64,000 nt of DNA, taken from contig JAHBVR010000026.1 of the NCBI GenBank assembly GCA_019637395.1, positions 53,805 to 117,804 on the forward strand, in the 5' to 3' direction. The notes beneath the pieces are model-generated. The model ran no database searches, was not told where the DNA came from, and worked only from the letters and a program-made list of their open reading frames with translations. The position numbers were made by a program, and so were the translations under genes. Positions within the stretch are counted from its first letter, which is position 1; each line of letters opens with the position of its first letter. The DNA is from Vulcanimicrobiota bacterium. GTDB taxonomy: Bacteria > Vulcanimicrobiota > Xenobia > Xenobiales > JADMJV01. Below, piece by piece: positions 47,303 through 56,711 of the stretch.

Positions 47303-47447
47303 GAATTTGGACGCCCTGGCATCCCGCCTGGCGGCTTGTGGAGTTTCTTCGAAACTCCTCAATGTATAACCCGATGCACACCTCTGTCGTAAGGAGCAAC
47401 GAGTTGCTCCAGCTCCTTGCCAGGCGGGCGCCAGGACGCCCGAATTA
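47303..47447. repeat. Structured intergenic element with long inverted ends and two internal hairpins
   Basis: Imperfect 28-bp inverted arms (47304-47332 and 47419-47446, sharing CCTGGC and CGCCTGGC blocks) enclose two perfect 8-bp hairpins. These are GGAGTTTC-TTC-GAAACTCC (47340-47358) and GGAGCAAC-GA-GTTGCTCC (47393-47410). The whole folds as a three-way junction. It lies between leuS (minus) and an unknown gene (plus). It may be a MITE/REPIN-type element or a non-coding RNA. Confidence 0.6.
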
Positions 47448-47516
47448 CGCCGAGGGCCACTTAGCTTTTTTTCAGGGTGGCCCGCTAAGCTGCCGGTATC
47501 AAAGGAGTTTTCACCC

Positions 47517-48152
47517 GTGCAGATTCAATGTAGCCCGTCTCATCCAGTTCGCCGCACCGCCCTGCCTCAGGTTCAGGAGGACAACGACCCGTGCCGTGAT
47601 TGCGTCTTCGCCGGTGTCTGTAAGCCGGAGGGCCTGATGACCCGCCCGCTGGGTGCTCCCCAAGGCTGGTCGGAAGCCAGTCTCAACGATTCGGCCAGCG
47701 ACTGGATCAGATCTAAACTGGGCGAGGAAGCAGACTTTGGCACCCTGGACGGCGGTAACTGCGGTCTGACCGCCTACGTGCTGCCCGAGGCCAAAGCCAG
47801 GGCCGTTCTGACCGCCGCCCAGGAAATGTATCCCGGGGCCGCTGACTTCCAGGCCGCCAGTTTTGACAACAGCAAGCAACGCATGCTGGGCGTGCTGGTT
47901 TCCGAAGACGAGCCCAAACTATTCGTGTGCCTGCAGAATCGCGCCGACGGCTGCTGCCAAGTATTGAACGATATCGGTTTCGTGGGCGGTATGTGTAGCG
48001 ATTCGCTCTCGGCCGGCACTCAGGAAGCTCTGGTCCCGGCCGACTCCAGCAAGGACCGCGAGGACGACTGGGAGTTTCTCAACGGCGCTCTGACCGGCGC
48101 CCAGCCCCTGGAACTGGGCGAAGAAGGCGGCCGGCCCTTCTGGTGGCGTTAG
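47517..48152 (+). CDS. Unknown cytoplasmic protein
   Basis: 211 aa from a GTG with AAAGGAG nine bases upstream. An N-terminal cysteine pair ([10 protein letters not shown]) and further cysteines ([14 protein letters not shown]) could bind metal. A central alpha/beta part reads [20 protein letters not shown], and the C-terminus is acidic. Its stop overlaps that of the convergent AraC-family gene. No family recognised. Confidence 0.7.
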   Translation: MQIQCSPSHPVRRTALPQVQEDNDPCRDCVFAGVCKPEGLMTRPLGAPQGWSEASLNDSASDWIRSKLGEEADFGTLDGGNCGLTAYVLPEAKARAVLTAAQEMYPGAADFQAASFDNSKQRMLGVLVSEDEPKLFVCLQNRADGCCQVLNDIGFVGGMCSDSLSAGTQEALVPADSSKDREDDWEFLNGALTGAQPLELGEEGGRPFWWR

Positions 48153-49030
48153 TCCGGAGAGCGCTCAGTGCGCCGGCTGACGGGGATCCAGATCTGGCAG
48201 CGGAAATCGGGTAGGGAAATGTCGCGCTTCTCGCACCAGACCAGTTCCGGACCGCGGCGATGCTCATAGCCCGAAGTGGGAAACCACTCCGAGTAAATGC
48301 GCGCCCAGATATCCTGCATCGTTTGCGGGAAGGGACCGACCGATTCGAAGACGGCCCACTCTCCCGCTTCCACTTCGAGCTGTTGCAAATCATCGGGGCA
48401 GGGTAGGCTGGTGGCGGCCCCGATCCAGTGGTCCAGCTCGCTGAGTTCGGCGCGGCTGTCGCTGAAGTTGGTGGAACCGCTGAGGATGCCGGAAGGCTCC
48501 ATGTTGGACAATTCCTGGAGGCGCCCGATCAGGGATTCATCCAGACTTTGCCACATTTTTTGGATGTGAGGATTGATCCCCTCATAGATCAGCGGCACTC
48601 TCTTGTAAATGCCCACGATGTGAAAAGCAGGTTTGGTGATAATTTTGTAGTTCATTTCGCTGGCTCCTTGAATGGTCAATTGAAAGCTCAGCCGAGGATA
48701 GGCTTTCAGAGTAGCTTCCCGGGCCTTGGAAGGCGGCACGCCGTGCAGAGCCTGAAAGGCCCGCGCGAACGAGTCCGCCGATTGGTAGTCGTATTTGAGG
48801 GCCACGTCCAGCACCCGGGCGTTGGGATCGCGCAGGTCAAAGGCGGCCAGGCTGAGCCGGCGCCGCCGGATGTATTCAGCCAACCCTACTCCGGCTAAGA
48901 ATGAGAACATCCGCGAGAAGTGATACTCGGAGCAGTGGGCGGTGAGCGCCAGTCGTTGGGGGTCGATGGTGCCGGCCAGGTTTTCTTCGATGTAGGCCAG
49001 GGCGGCATTCAGTTGTTCCAAGGGATTCAT
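48149..49030 (-). CDS. AraC-family regulator with GyrI-like effector domain
   Basis: 293 aa. N-terminal double helix-turn-helix of the AraC type ([21 protein letters not shown] and [21 protein letters not shown]). The C-terminal GyrI/Rob-like ligand-binding domain starts at about residue 135 ([18 protein letters not shown]) and ends [20 protein letters not shown]. Such proteins sense small hydrophobic or cationic compounds. Start set at the ATG (MNPLEQL); a GTG three codons upstream is possible. Confidence 0.9.
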   Translation of the reverse strand: MNPLEQLNAALAYIEENLAGTIDPQRLALTAHCSEYHFSRMFSFLAGVGLAEYIRRRRLSLAAFDLRDPNARVLDVALKYDYQSADSFARAFQALHGVPPSKAREATLKAYPRLSFQLTIQGASEMNYKIITKPAFHIVGIYKRVPLIYEGINPHIQKMWQSLDESLIGRLQELSNMEPSGILSGSTNFSDSRAELSELDHWIGAATSLPCPDDLQQLEVEAGEWAVFESVGPFPQTMQDIWARIYSEWFPTSGYEHRRGPELVWCEKRDISLPDFRCQIWIPVSRRTERSPD

Positions 49031-49225
49031 CGACCACACTATAACTTGCCCCAGGCAGGCAGATCCGACTTTGTTTGCCCGATTTTGCCGTCCACTGCGG
49101 CAGGGTTTAACAGCTCAGGCAGCCTCCATCTCGAAGGCGATAACGACGAGTGGACTCAACGGTGCAATTCGTGAGCCAGGTTCCTCTTACCAGGGAAAGT
49201 GTCATCCTTGGCTAACCTCTCGACC

Positions 49226-49495
49226 ATGAGCAATCTTGAAGGTGAGGCTTTTCAGTTCCCGTGTCGCTTTCCTATAAAGGCCATGGGACTCGCGACCGAC
49301 GATATTCAGGGACTTTTGCTGAAAGTGCTAGGAGAGCACGGTGTGGCGCCGCAACCCGTCGATTTGACTTCCAATACATCCGGCCAAGGTAAATATCAAT
49401 CTGTAACCGCCGTCGTGGATGCCAGCAGCCGTGCCCAACTCGATGCCATTTATTCCGAACTCCGTGCCGACGAGCGGATCCGCTATCTGCTCTAA
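49226..49495 (+). CDS. DUF493 (YbeD-like) protein
   Basis: 89 aa. FPCRFPIKAMG at the N-terminus and the alternating beta-alpha pattern to LRADERIRYLL match the small DUF493/YbeD family, an ACT-like regulatory fold of unknown role. Some members lie next to lipoate genes, but not here. Confidence 0.8.
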   Translation: MSNLEGEAFQFPCRFPIKAMGLATDDIQGLLLKVLGEHGVAPQPVDLTSNTSGQGKYQSVTAVVDASSRAQLDAIYSELRADERIRYLL

Positions 49496-49590
49496 AGCGG
49501 AGTGGCTGGGAGCCGAGTTGGCGGACCAGAAAGATTAATCCTGCGGTCATGGTGGGTGGGCTTTCGCCTTCGAGAGGCGAAGAGCCTCCG

Positions 49591-49935
49591 ATGCGCAAAG
49601 CGGCCCAGGATTTTGACGATTATTTTCAGGATTTCCCGCCCGAAGTTCAGGCTCGTCTCGAGAGTATGCGAACCACTATTCAAGCGGCGGCCCCCGAGGC
49701 GAGCGAGGCGATCAGCTACGCCATTCCCACTTATAAGCTGCGGGGCAAGAACCTGGTGCATTTCGCCGGCTACGCCAAACATATCGGATTCTATCCGGGT
49801 TCCAAGGCCCTGGAGCTTTTCGCCGCCGAGCTGGGCGATTACAAGACTTCCAAAGGCACCGTGCAATTCCCACATGATCGGCCGCTGCCGCTGGAGTTGG
49901 TGACCAGGATGGTGGAATGGTGCAAACGGCGCTGA
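49591..49935 (+). CDS. DUF1801 (YdhG-like) protein
   Basis: 114 aa. FDDYFQDFPPEVQARLESMR, YAIPTYKLRGKNLVHFAGYAKHIGFYPGS (in parts) and TSKGTVQFPHDRPLP are the DUF1801 signatures. Members include a proposed iron chaperone (Fra-like), but the function is open. A hairpin at 49559-49586 (TTCGCCT-TCGAG-AGGCGAA core) lies directly before the ATG and may affect translation or end the preceding transcript. Confidence 0.85.
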   Translation: MRKAAQDFDDYFQDFPPEVQARLESMRTTIQAAAPEASEAISYAIPTYKLRGKNLVHFAGYAKHIGFYPGSKALELFAAELGDYKTSKGTVQFPHDRPLPLELVTRMVEWCKRR

Positions 49936-50847
49936 TCAAGACCAGCTCTGCACCATCGCCTCCCCCTCTTCCGGGGTGAGCTTCTCCTCGTGGATCCACT
50001 CCTGGAGCGAATGCAGCAGCGACCAGCTGCCTTTTTGCTTTTCCAGGCACTTCGGGTAGTCGCGTGGACCCGGCGCGGCCAGCCATTTGCCGGCCAGTTC
50101 CGCCTGCACAAATTCGGTCACCGGCAGCAAATCGCCGGCCAATCGCTGACAGTAGAGGCCCTTTAAGGCTGTCTGCAAACGAGCGAGCCAGGCAGGGGGT
50201 AGCAGGCTTTGTAATTGATCGACCATGTTGGCCGTATGAGGAGCCCGCATAGTGGCCAGCAGCAGCGCTCCTCCTTCTACCAACTGGATGCAAATGCGCG
50301 GATCGGCCGGTAGGGGAGTGAACACCACCTCGAAATGCCGGCCCAGTTCCAAGTTCTCCGACTGGAGCAAAAGCCCGCGCCCGTGACTGTGCACATAGGG
50401 ATGCGCGCCACAGAGCAAAACACGCCGAGAGGAACCGTGGCGCAGCACGATCTCCAGGAGGCAGGCCAGGGTGGTGGAAAGCCCGCTCTGGCGCTGCCCG
50501 CCCAGTAAAACGAGACCCTGGGGCAGACTCAGCAAATCGGCCAGAACCTGGGGCAGGTTGAGGCTTTCCAGGTCACCGGGCAGCTCACTCGGTAGACGTT
50601 CTAGAGAAAGCCAGCCGGGCCGGCTGCGCACCAGGCAACGTCCCAACCCGGGCACGCCCACCTCGGCCTCGCCCTCCTGCACCATTCCCCAATCGCGCAC
50701 CGTTTCCAGAATGCGCGCAAACTCCTCGCGACTCAGCTTGGGCCGGGCCATGACTTCCACGCCGCCCGGCCTCACCAGCAACGGCGCCTGCCCCGGAGCC
50801 AACTGCAGGCCGGCCCCGCCGGCTTCCTTGAGGAGATTTTCGATCAA
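49936..50847 (-). CDS. PilT/GspE-like ATPase with defective Walker A
   Basis: 303 aa from a TTG that overlaps the ddl stop (TTGA). The layout is that of PilT: N-terminal PAS-like part (APGQAPLLVRPGG), then LVLLGGQRQSGLSTTLACLL in the Walker A position. Here PilT has GPTGSGKSTTLA, so the lysine is Leu and the motif should not bind ATP normally. The Asp and Walker B regions are also weak (VEGGALLLATMRAPHTANMVDQL for the Walker B and His box), yet the fold is intact to the end. A regulatory or structural relative of the type IV pilus motor is likely. No pil genes are near. Confidence 0.75.
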   Translation of the reverse strand: MIENLLKEAGGAGLQLAPGQAPLLVRPGGVEVMARPKLSREEFARILETVRDWGMVQEGEAEVGVPGLGRCLVRSRPGWLSLERLPSELPGDLESLNLPQVLADLLSLPQGLVLLGGQRQSGLSTTLACLLEIVLRHGSSRRVLLCGAHPYVHSHGRGLLLQSENLELGRHFEVVFTPLPADPRICIQLVEGGALLLATMRAPHTANMVDQLQSLLPPAWLARLQTALKGLYCQRLAGDLLPVTEFVQAELAGKWLAAPGPRDYPKCLEKQKGSWSLLHSLQEWIHEEKLTPEEGEAMVQSWS

Positions 50848-51950
50848 GGGGAGGGGGCGAGTTCGGCTTCCACGGCGTTGCGCTGGCGGTCGGCGAAGCG
50901 CTCCTGAGCCAGTCCGATCATCTTGTCGAGAAGATCCGAATATTTCAGGCCCGTCGCTTCCCAGAGCCGCCCGTACATCGAGATGGGCGTGAAGCCGGGC
51001 ATGGTGTTGACCTCGTTCAGGTAAAATTTGCCGTCCTGGCTCATCAGAAAGTCGACCCGCGAAAGACCGTTCATATCCAGCGCCTGATAGGCCTCGATGG
51101 CCAGTCTTTGCAGTTCTTTGATTTGAGTTTCGGAGAGCTCGGCCGGAATGACCGTTTTTTGACCGTCCGTCTCGAAATACTTGCCGCGGTAGTCGTACCA
51201 TTCGCGTCCGTGCAGGATCTCGCCTGGAAGCGACACTTCGGGCTCATCGTTGCCCAGCACCGCCAGTTCGATCTCGCGCGGCGACTCGACCGACTGCTCG
51301 ACTACGATCTTACGGTCGTAACTGGCCGCCACTCGCAGGGCCTCGAGCAATTCCTGACTGGTCTTGGCCTTGCTGATGCCCACCGAAGAACCCAGATTGG
51401 CGGGCTTCACGAAGACCGGCAGACCCAGTTCTTTTTCGATGCGCGCGGCCACCAGTTGCGGCTCTTTCTCCCACTGTTTGCGCAAGAAGACCAGGAAAGG
51501 CACCTGAGGAATGCCGGCCGCCTGCCAGACGGATTTCATCAGAGCTTTGTCCATCCCCACGGCCGAGCCGGCCACGCCCGCGCCTACGTAAGGAATATTG
51601 GCCATCTCCAGCAGGCCCTGGAGGGTGCCGTCTTCGCCATAGGTCCCGTGAATGACCGGAAAGATCACGTCCAGGGCCGGCAGGGCCGCGGCGCCGCCCA
51701 TCGGCTGCAGGCTCTTCTCGGCCTGACCGGGCAGAATGGCCAGGCCTTGCTGCTCCGGACCGGTTACGTGGCCGGCCGTGAGCGAGGCCCTGGCCGCTTC
51801 GGGGTGCACCCACTGGCCGGAACGGGTGATGCCGATGGGAAACACCTCGTACTTGGCCGGATCCAGACCTTGTATCACGGATCGTGCCGACATGACCGAC
51901 ACCTCGTGCTCACCCGAACGTCCCCCGAAGATCACTCCAACTCGCAGCAT
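50844..51950 (-). CDS. ddl: D-alanine-D-alanine ligase
   Basis: 368 aa ATP-grasp enzyme. VGVIFGGRSGEHEVSVMSA at the N-terminus, then GTYGEDGTLQGLLE, FVKPANLGSSVGISKA and LNEVNTMPGFTPISMY, the standard Ddl motifs. It makes the D-Ala-D-Ala dipeptide of peptidoglycan. The ATG at 51950 has GAGGGA upstream; another ATG nine bases earlier is too close to it. Confidence 0.97.
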   Translation of the reverse strand: MLRVGVIFGGRSGEHEVSVMSARSVIQGLDPAKYEVFPIGITRSGQWVHPEAARASLTAGHVTGPEQQGLAILPGQAEKSLQPMGGAAALPALDVIFPVIHGTYGEDGTLQGLLEMANIPYVGAGVAGSAVGMDKALMKSVWQAAGIPQVPFLVFLRKQWEKEPQLVAARIEKELGLPVFVKPANLGSSVGISKAKTSQELLEALRVAASYDRKIVVEQSVESPREIELAVLGNDEPEVSLPGEILHGREWYDYRGKYFETDGQKTVIPAELSETQIKELQRLAIEAYQALDMNGLSRVDFLMSQDGKFYLNEVNTMPGFTPISMYGRLWEATGLKYSDLLDKMIGLAQERFADRQRNAVEAELAPSP

Positions 51951-52025
51951 CAGGCCCATCCCTCATTCTTGTCGTGAAAATAATTCAGGGGGCTTCTCGG
52001 GTTGTGTGGGCGGACCTTTCGAACG

Positions 52026-52277
52026 TTAGTTCTCAGGAATCTTCTCTAGCCGACGCGGTCTCCCGGCCCCTGGGCACCCCTGGAGTTTGCTGAGCAGTTT
52101 GTCATGGGCTCCGTTGAGACAGCCTCCACAACCGGTGCGGCAACATCCGCCGGCCAGAGCGGTCGATGATGGCCCGTTCTCCAAACTGGCTGCCCAACTG
52201 GTCGGCGAAGCTGGCCTGCAGCCGTTCTTTATTTTGCTCGGCCCAGTCACCGGCGATGGCGAGCTGAGACAACCCAT
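52026..52277 (-). CDS. Uncertain small ORF(s)
   Basis: Two frames are open on the minus strand. One (83 codons) ends in a Cys-rich stretch GGCCRTGCGGCLNGAHDKLL. The other (52102-52272, TTG start) reads GDWAEQNKERLQASFADQLG with a charged helical look. Either could be a short gene, or together a frameshifted one. The plus strand here is upstream of the lipoprotein start. Confidence 0.3.
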   Translation of the reverse strand: MGCLSSPSPVTGPSKIKNGCRPASPTSWAASLENGPSSTALAGGCCRTGCGGCLNGAHDKLLSKLQGCPGAGRPRRLEKIPEN

Positions 52278-52344
52278 TGTATCTAGATCGCCAGTTCAGG
52301 CCGGCCGGGTTTTATTTTCTCGCCGGGAGGCTAAAAGCACGGGG

Positions 52345-54924
52345 ATGAAATCGTCTGGACCTTTTGCGGCGGGCTTGGGAATCGCTTTGATGCTGGCGGG
52401 CTGCTCAGGCGGCGGCTCGTCTGTAGGTGGGACTTTCCCCGCCAACTCCTCGCTTCCCCCTGCCCCTACTGGCTCGGCCACACCGCAGCCGGTGCAGCCG
52501 AAAATCACCCTACGATTCCCGGTCGCTCAAGGGCGTGTCATCGACCGGGTGATCTCCAGTTACCGCGTTACTTTGACCGATTCTGCCGGCGAAGTGATCT
52601 TGGGACCGCAGGTTTTTCCCAAGGACACTTCCTTGCCCGAACAAGTGCTTAGCTGGAGCGGGCTGCCGGTGGGCACTTTCCTGTTTCAACTGGAATTGCT
52701 GGACGGCGCCGGGAAATTGCGCGGCACCTATCAGCAATCGGTGCATTTGGCGCTTGGTCAAGAGGTCGTCATATCGAATCCCGCCTGGGTGGATGCGGCT
52801 CTACCGGCTGCCGAGAATCCTCCTTTTCCAGCGGGTAGCGCGCCGGCTGTAAATGAGATTACCCTTTCAGGGCAGGCGGTGGACTGCGTCTTCGACTCCG
52901 CTCGCGGAGTTCTCTATGTCAGTCGTGGCACCAACGTCGACATTTACGATCCTCAGGTCCGGTCCGTTACTTCTAGTATCCCCCTTGGAGCGACCAGCGG
53001 ACGCATGGATCTGTCGCCCGACGGGAACCTCTTACTGGTCTGCCAGCCGGGCAGCGCGCGCGTGGCTCTGATCGATCTGACCGCCCAGGTCCCAACCCCG
53101 GTCCAGGTGACCATGCCGGCCGGCACTGAGGGCACAAATTTTCCTATGGATCTGGTTGCGTTAAGCAACGGTAAGGCTCTGGTTTCCTGTTCGCGGCGCA
53201 GTCTCAGCGTTTACCCTACCCAGATTCGTGAAATCGATCTCGCAACCGCTACGGCTCGTTTGCGCACAGACGTCGCCCCCAACTCCGAAGTCTACCTTGC
53301 CAGCGCTGGCCCGCGTACCCAGGTTCTATTGATGGGCGACGGCCTGTCTCCCGCCTCGGTCTCCACCTATTCGGTTGCCACCGATAGTTTCACCACCCCG
53401 CTGCGAATCTCGGGAGCCGACAACTTCGCGGCCATGAATCCCAACGGCCAGGAACTGTGGGCCGGTGATTTTCTTTTCAATCCCAATCTGCAGCGAGTGG
53501 GACGGCTGGAATCGGCCGGCCTGGGCGTAGCCTTCAGCGCGGACGGCCAGAGGGCTTTTCGCGTGCGCAGATCCGGCTTCACTCATCAGTTGGAGATTCT
53601 GGACGTGCCCAGGCGATTGGTCACACTGACTCTGTCCATGCCGCGCAATTTGACCGGAGGAATGGCCAGCTCGGGAGACGGTCGCCGGGTTTTCGCAATT
53701 GCCTCCAATCGGTTGCTGGATTTTGATCTGGGCACAAACCTGGCGCCTGTACCGGAGCCATTGGCCGAGGCCCTCGTTCCGCTCGGGGAAAGCGCCAGTT
53801 TTCGCGTTCACGCCCTTGACCCCGATCGCGATCCGCTGACCTGGTCGGTAGGGGTTCTGCCCAATGGAGCCGATTTCAATCCGGACACTCAGGAACTGCG
53901 CTTTTCTCCCAGCGGCGGACTGGCCGGCTCCAGTAACAAGGCAGTGCTCTACGTCAGCGATGGTAAAGCCAGCAGCAAACTCGAAGTTTCGCTCAAGATC
54001 GCCGAGGCCGAAAGCCGCTTTACCATCGTCCCGACCGGGGATAACCTGGCGCGCCTGGTGCTGGACCGGGAGCGGCACCGTGTTTACGCCAGCAACTCCG
54101 CCCGCAACCGCGTGGAGGGTTTTGCCCTGGATAAATGCGACCAACTGCTGAGTCTGGAAACGGGTCAGGGTCCGCTCGGACTGGATGTGACTCCGGACGG
54201 TCTGGGCCTGCTGGTGTGTAATTCCAGAACGGGATTCGTCCAGTTCTGGCAGACGGCCGCCGCCGCCAAGAGTTGGGAACTGGTGCTTCCGGCCGCCGCG
54301 GGGGACGACCGCGTTGCCTATACGACCGCGATCAGCCGGCAGAATAAGGCTCTGGTCGGCTATTCCGGTGAAACTACCACTTTTGCCTACATAGCCGAAA
54401 TCGACTTGCCTACCCGCGAGGTCAGGGAACGCAACGACTCTGGTTTCTTGTCCGGTCCCCACGAAATTGTCGCGAGCTGGGATCGTTCCCACCTGGGCAT
54501 CGTCGAGCAGGGCAGTAGCCGCTGCTCACTGACCGAGTATCTCGACGGCTCTTTCCGACAGGTTGTGGACGGGATCGGTTATGCAAGAGGACTGAGCGCG
54601 AATACCGACGGTTCCCTCTGGGCCATCGGGGACGGAGTCCAGGTGGTCGACAGCCGGGGCGAAACGATCGCCGCCTATGGCAACTACCCCCTACAAACTC
54701 CCTTCGTAGCTTTCGTCGACCGAGATCGTGTGATTCGTCAGGTGGCCCAATCGGGAATTCAGTTGCTCACTCCGGGCCAAAGCGGGTCGGCAGACCTGGG
54801 CACTTTGCCGGCGCCCCTGACTGGCCCGCTTGTCTTCGACGCTGAGCGCAATATACTGATCGCCGCCGCGACCGGTCGTCTGATTTTCACTAAGGTGACA
54901 CTCCCGCCGGTCGCCGATGACTGA
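52345..54924 (+). CDS. Beta-propeller lipoprotein
   Basis: 859 aa. Signal peptide with lipobox ALMLAGC, so it is lipid-anchored outside the cytoplasmic membrane. A Pro/Ser/Thr linker is followed by an Ig-like N-terminal domain (60-180). Repeated blades of YVTN/NHL-propeller type come next (FDSARGVLYVSRG, LSPDGNLLLVCQPGS, TPDGLGLLVCNSRTG), with a cadherin/Big-like insert at about 475-560 (ALDPDRDPLTWSVG). The ATG is chosen because the upstream part of the open frame is antisense-like. Probably a surface binding protein; ligand unknown. Confidence 0.85.
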   Translation: MKSSGPFAAGLGIALMLAGCSGGGSSVGGTFPANSSLPPAPTGSATPQPVQPKITLRFPVAQGRVIDRVISSYRVTLTDSAGEVILGPQVFPKDTSLPEQVLSWSGLPVGTFLFQLELLDGAGKLRGTYQQSVHLALGQEVVISNPAWVDAALPAAENPPFPAGSAPAVNEITLSGQAVDCVFDSARGVLYVSRGTNVDIYDPQVRSVTSSIPLGATSGRMDLSPDGNLLLVCQPGSARVALIDLTAQVPTPVQVTMPAGTEGTNFPMDLVALSNGKALVSCSRRSLSVYPTQIREIDLATATARLRTDVAPNSEVYLASAGPRTQVLLMGDGLSPASVSTYSVATDSFTTPLRISGADNFAAMNPNGQELWAGDFLFNPNLQRVGRLESAGLGVAFSADGQRAFRVRRSGFTHQLEILDVPRRLVTLTLSMPRNLTGGMASSGDGRRVFAIASNRLLDFDLGTNLAPVPEPLAEALVPLGESASFRVHALDPDRDPLTWSVGVLPNGADFNPDTQELRFSPSGGLAGSSNKAVLYVSDGKASSKLEVSLKIAEAESRFTIVPTGDNLARLVLDRERHRVYASNSARNRVEGFALDKCDQLLSLETGQGPLGLDVTPDGLGLLVCNSRTGFVQFWQTAAAAKSWELVLPAAAGDDRVAYTTAISRQNKALVGYSGETTTFAYIAEIDLPTREVRERNDSGFLSGPHEIVASWDRSHLGIVEQGSSRCSLTEYLDGSFRQVVDGIGYARGLSANTDGSLWAIGDGVQVVDSRGETIAAYGNYPLQTPFVAFVDRDRVIRQVAQSGIQLLTPGQSGSADLGTLPAPLTGPLVFDAERNILIAAATGRLIFTKVTLPPVADD

Positions 54925-54929
54925 TTAAA

Positions 54930-55585
54930 CTGTCGTTTCAGTCCGCGGCCGAATTTTAGTTATATATGAAAGTTCATGAAACCATTTCCCTGCAGAGCAC
55001 TGGCTCTCGCGAGATGGCCCGTGGGCCTTCAGATTGGCCAGCATACGCAAGCATTCAGCCTTGACTCGAGGGCGATCTTCGGCCTGAATGGCCATTCGAA
55101 CCATCAGAGCGCTGGCCACGGGGTCGGGCTTTTTTGAGGAAGGCTCGCCAGTCCAAGTGGGCCAGCTCAATGGTGTTGGTAGCGGAAGGTTACGGTATTG
55201 AGGCGGATATTGTACTCCGTCGGCCGGGGTTTCCTGGCTCGGGCAGAGAAGACACAGATCGGGTAAATCCGGTTCGTGTCATGTAATTTGAGCAACGGCG
55301 GAAGTACATGAACATTCTCTCTGGCATATTCTGGTGATTCTGGGCCTCGTGCTTCAAATGGAGGATGATGGATGCCTGGTCCCCATCGAGAAGGTTCACC
55401 CGGATCACGAGGTCTTTCTCTTGGCGTCGGTACCAAGGCATTCTTCCCAGGCTCTCCTTATCCAGAAAGACCGGACTGCGGGAGCGGTCGATGCGCTCCC
55501 AGAATGTCGGAGCAAAAAGCTCGAGGGAGTCGTAGAAGTAGAGGCCTGGTGAGTTTCTTAAAGAGTCGGTCGTGGCTCTTGCCCT
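54930..55585 (-). pseudogene. Rpn-family (PD-(D/E)XK) transposase/nuclease pseudogene
   Basis: Pieces of one protein lie in order in different frames: HDRLFKKL, then FYDSLELFAPTFWERIDRSR and FLDKE, then ASIILHLKHEAQNHQNMPER with MFMYFRR, then NRIYPICVFSARARKPRPTE, then IELAHLDWRAFLKK, then PDPVASALMVRMAIQAEDRP. This is the recombination-promoting nuclease (Rpn/YhgA-like, DUF4351-type) layout. At least four frameshifts break it. It lies in a gene-poor stretch beside a dispersed repeat. Confidence 0.7.
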
Positions 55586-55875
55586 CAGCCTGGCGCCTGA
55601 CCCAGGCGAGAAGGTGTCCTCAGTTTGTCCATTCTATGAACTTTGCCATTCGCGTGTGCCCTCTCGCGCCAGAGCCCCTCCAATCGACCTCGCTATTGCT
55701 CGGTGAGTGACTCGGCCTTCTCCAGGCAGTTGCCTGAGACCGCAGCGGTTTCGATCGCTGGCAAACGGCCTGGTTAGGAATCGCTTATGACCCGTGCGGG
55801 TCGCGTCCGCTACAGCTTCGGTCCGTCCGGAGGAGGGAGCCCCTTCTATTTGAGGTGGCATGAGAACGCCAGCGG
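55586..55875. other. Intergenic stretch with a dispersed repeat
   Basis: Nothing coding is seen between the Rpn pseudogene and the next membrane-protein gene. It contains one copy of the GACCCG-GCGGGTC repeat (55749-55804). Confidence 0.6.
55749..55804 (+). repeat. Dispersed palindromic repeat, copy A
   Basis: TTTCGATCG, 11 extra bases, then CCTGGTTAGGAATCGCTT-TA-GACCCG-style core ending GCGGGTCGC. It matches copy B at 60802-60846 and the core matches copy C (inverted) at 15363-15384. Confidence 0.75.
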
Positions 55876-56253
55876 CTAGCGAGGACCGGAAAGGAAGTTC
55901 ATGGCCATTTTTTGCATTACCAGCGCCACCACTTTGTTGCGGTTCTCGAGCAGGGCGGAGTGCGCGGGACCCCGGCCCAACATGGCCGCCGGCGCCAGAA
56001 ACAGGACCGCCGCTCGGGGCCGGTTGCGGCGATGACTGTGCATGCCGATTCCCAGCGAAACCATCATTCCCAGGCCAAAGGCGAGCAGCAGCGCCAGCGG
56101 AACCAGCACTCCGCCTTGCCAACCGTAGCTCAGGGCGCCCAGCGCCGAACCGCCACCGCACAGGGCCAATAGCAGTAAAATGGCGGCCAGACGTAGATGG
56201 CGTATCTGAACGGTTTGATATAGCTTCAACAAGAGCGGTAAGTGGCGTAGCAT
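55876..56253 (-). CDS. Small membrane protein
   Basis: 125 aa with two transmembrane helices (LAAILLLLALCGGGSALGAL and VLVPLALLLAFGLGMMVSLG) and a basic C-terminal half with HSHRRNRPR. No family recognised. It is divergent from the next membrane gene with 62 bp between. Confidence 0.55.
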   Translation of the reverse strand: MLRHLPLLLKLYQTVQIRHLRLAAILLLLALCGGGSALGALSYGWQGGVLVPLALLLAFGLGMMVSLGIGMHSHRRNRPRAAVLFLAPAAMLGRGPAHSALLENRNKVVALVMQKMAMNFLSGPR

Positions 56254-56315
56254 ACTGGTCCAGGTTCGCAGTCCACCGCAGTAGGCCTTCGCGCTCCGAT
56301 GGCGAATTGCCGGCT

Positions 56316-56711
56316 ATGCAGAACGCTCAGCTTGCCTACGTGGCCAACGCACTCTCTCAACTGCAAAAACTCTTTCTGTTTTTTCTCTTGTCCGGCGTCC
56401 TGATCGCGGCCGTCGCCTTCAACGGCGGATTCGATCCCGCGCCGCTGCTGGGCATCTATGGTTTGGCGGCCCTGGTGGGAATGGTGTGGATGCTGGTGTG
56501 CACCTACCGCTGCGCCAGCGGCACCGGACGCTCGGGCATCCTCTGGCTGTTCATCGTCTTCCTCTTCAAGTTGTTCGGCCTGATCGCCATCTGCTGGGTC
56601 ACCCGCCGCTGGCTCACCGCTAAAGGGGTCAAAGTCAGCAACCTGGGCATGTCCTTCGAGTTGCCCGGTGAGGAAGTACTGGAGGATACGGTCGGCTTCT
56701 CAAGATTTTAG
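56316..56711 (+). CDS. Small membrane protein
   Basis: 131 aa with three hydrophobic segments (LFLFFLLSGVLIAAVAF, LLGIYGLAALVGMVWMLV, ILWLFIVFLFKLFGLIAICW) and a soluble tail. The upstream extension of the frame is not coding. Its last 12 bases overlap the 3' end of the convergent DUF2177 gene. Unknown. Confidence 0.65.
   Translation: MQNAQLAYVANALSQLQKLFLFFLLSGVLIAAVAFNGGFDPAPLLGIYGLAALVGMVWMLVCTYRCASGTGRSGILWLFIVFLFKLFGLIAICWVTRRWLTAKGVKVSNLGMSFELPGEEVLEDTVGFSRF

Noticed and set aside
47213-47340. T-box leader upstream of leuS
   Set aside because: No specifier loop or conserved T-box sequence could be found.
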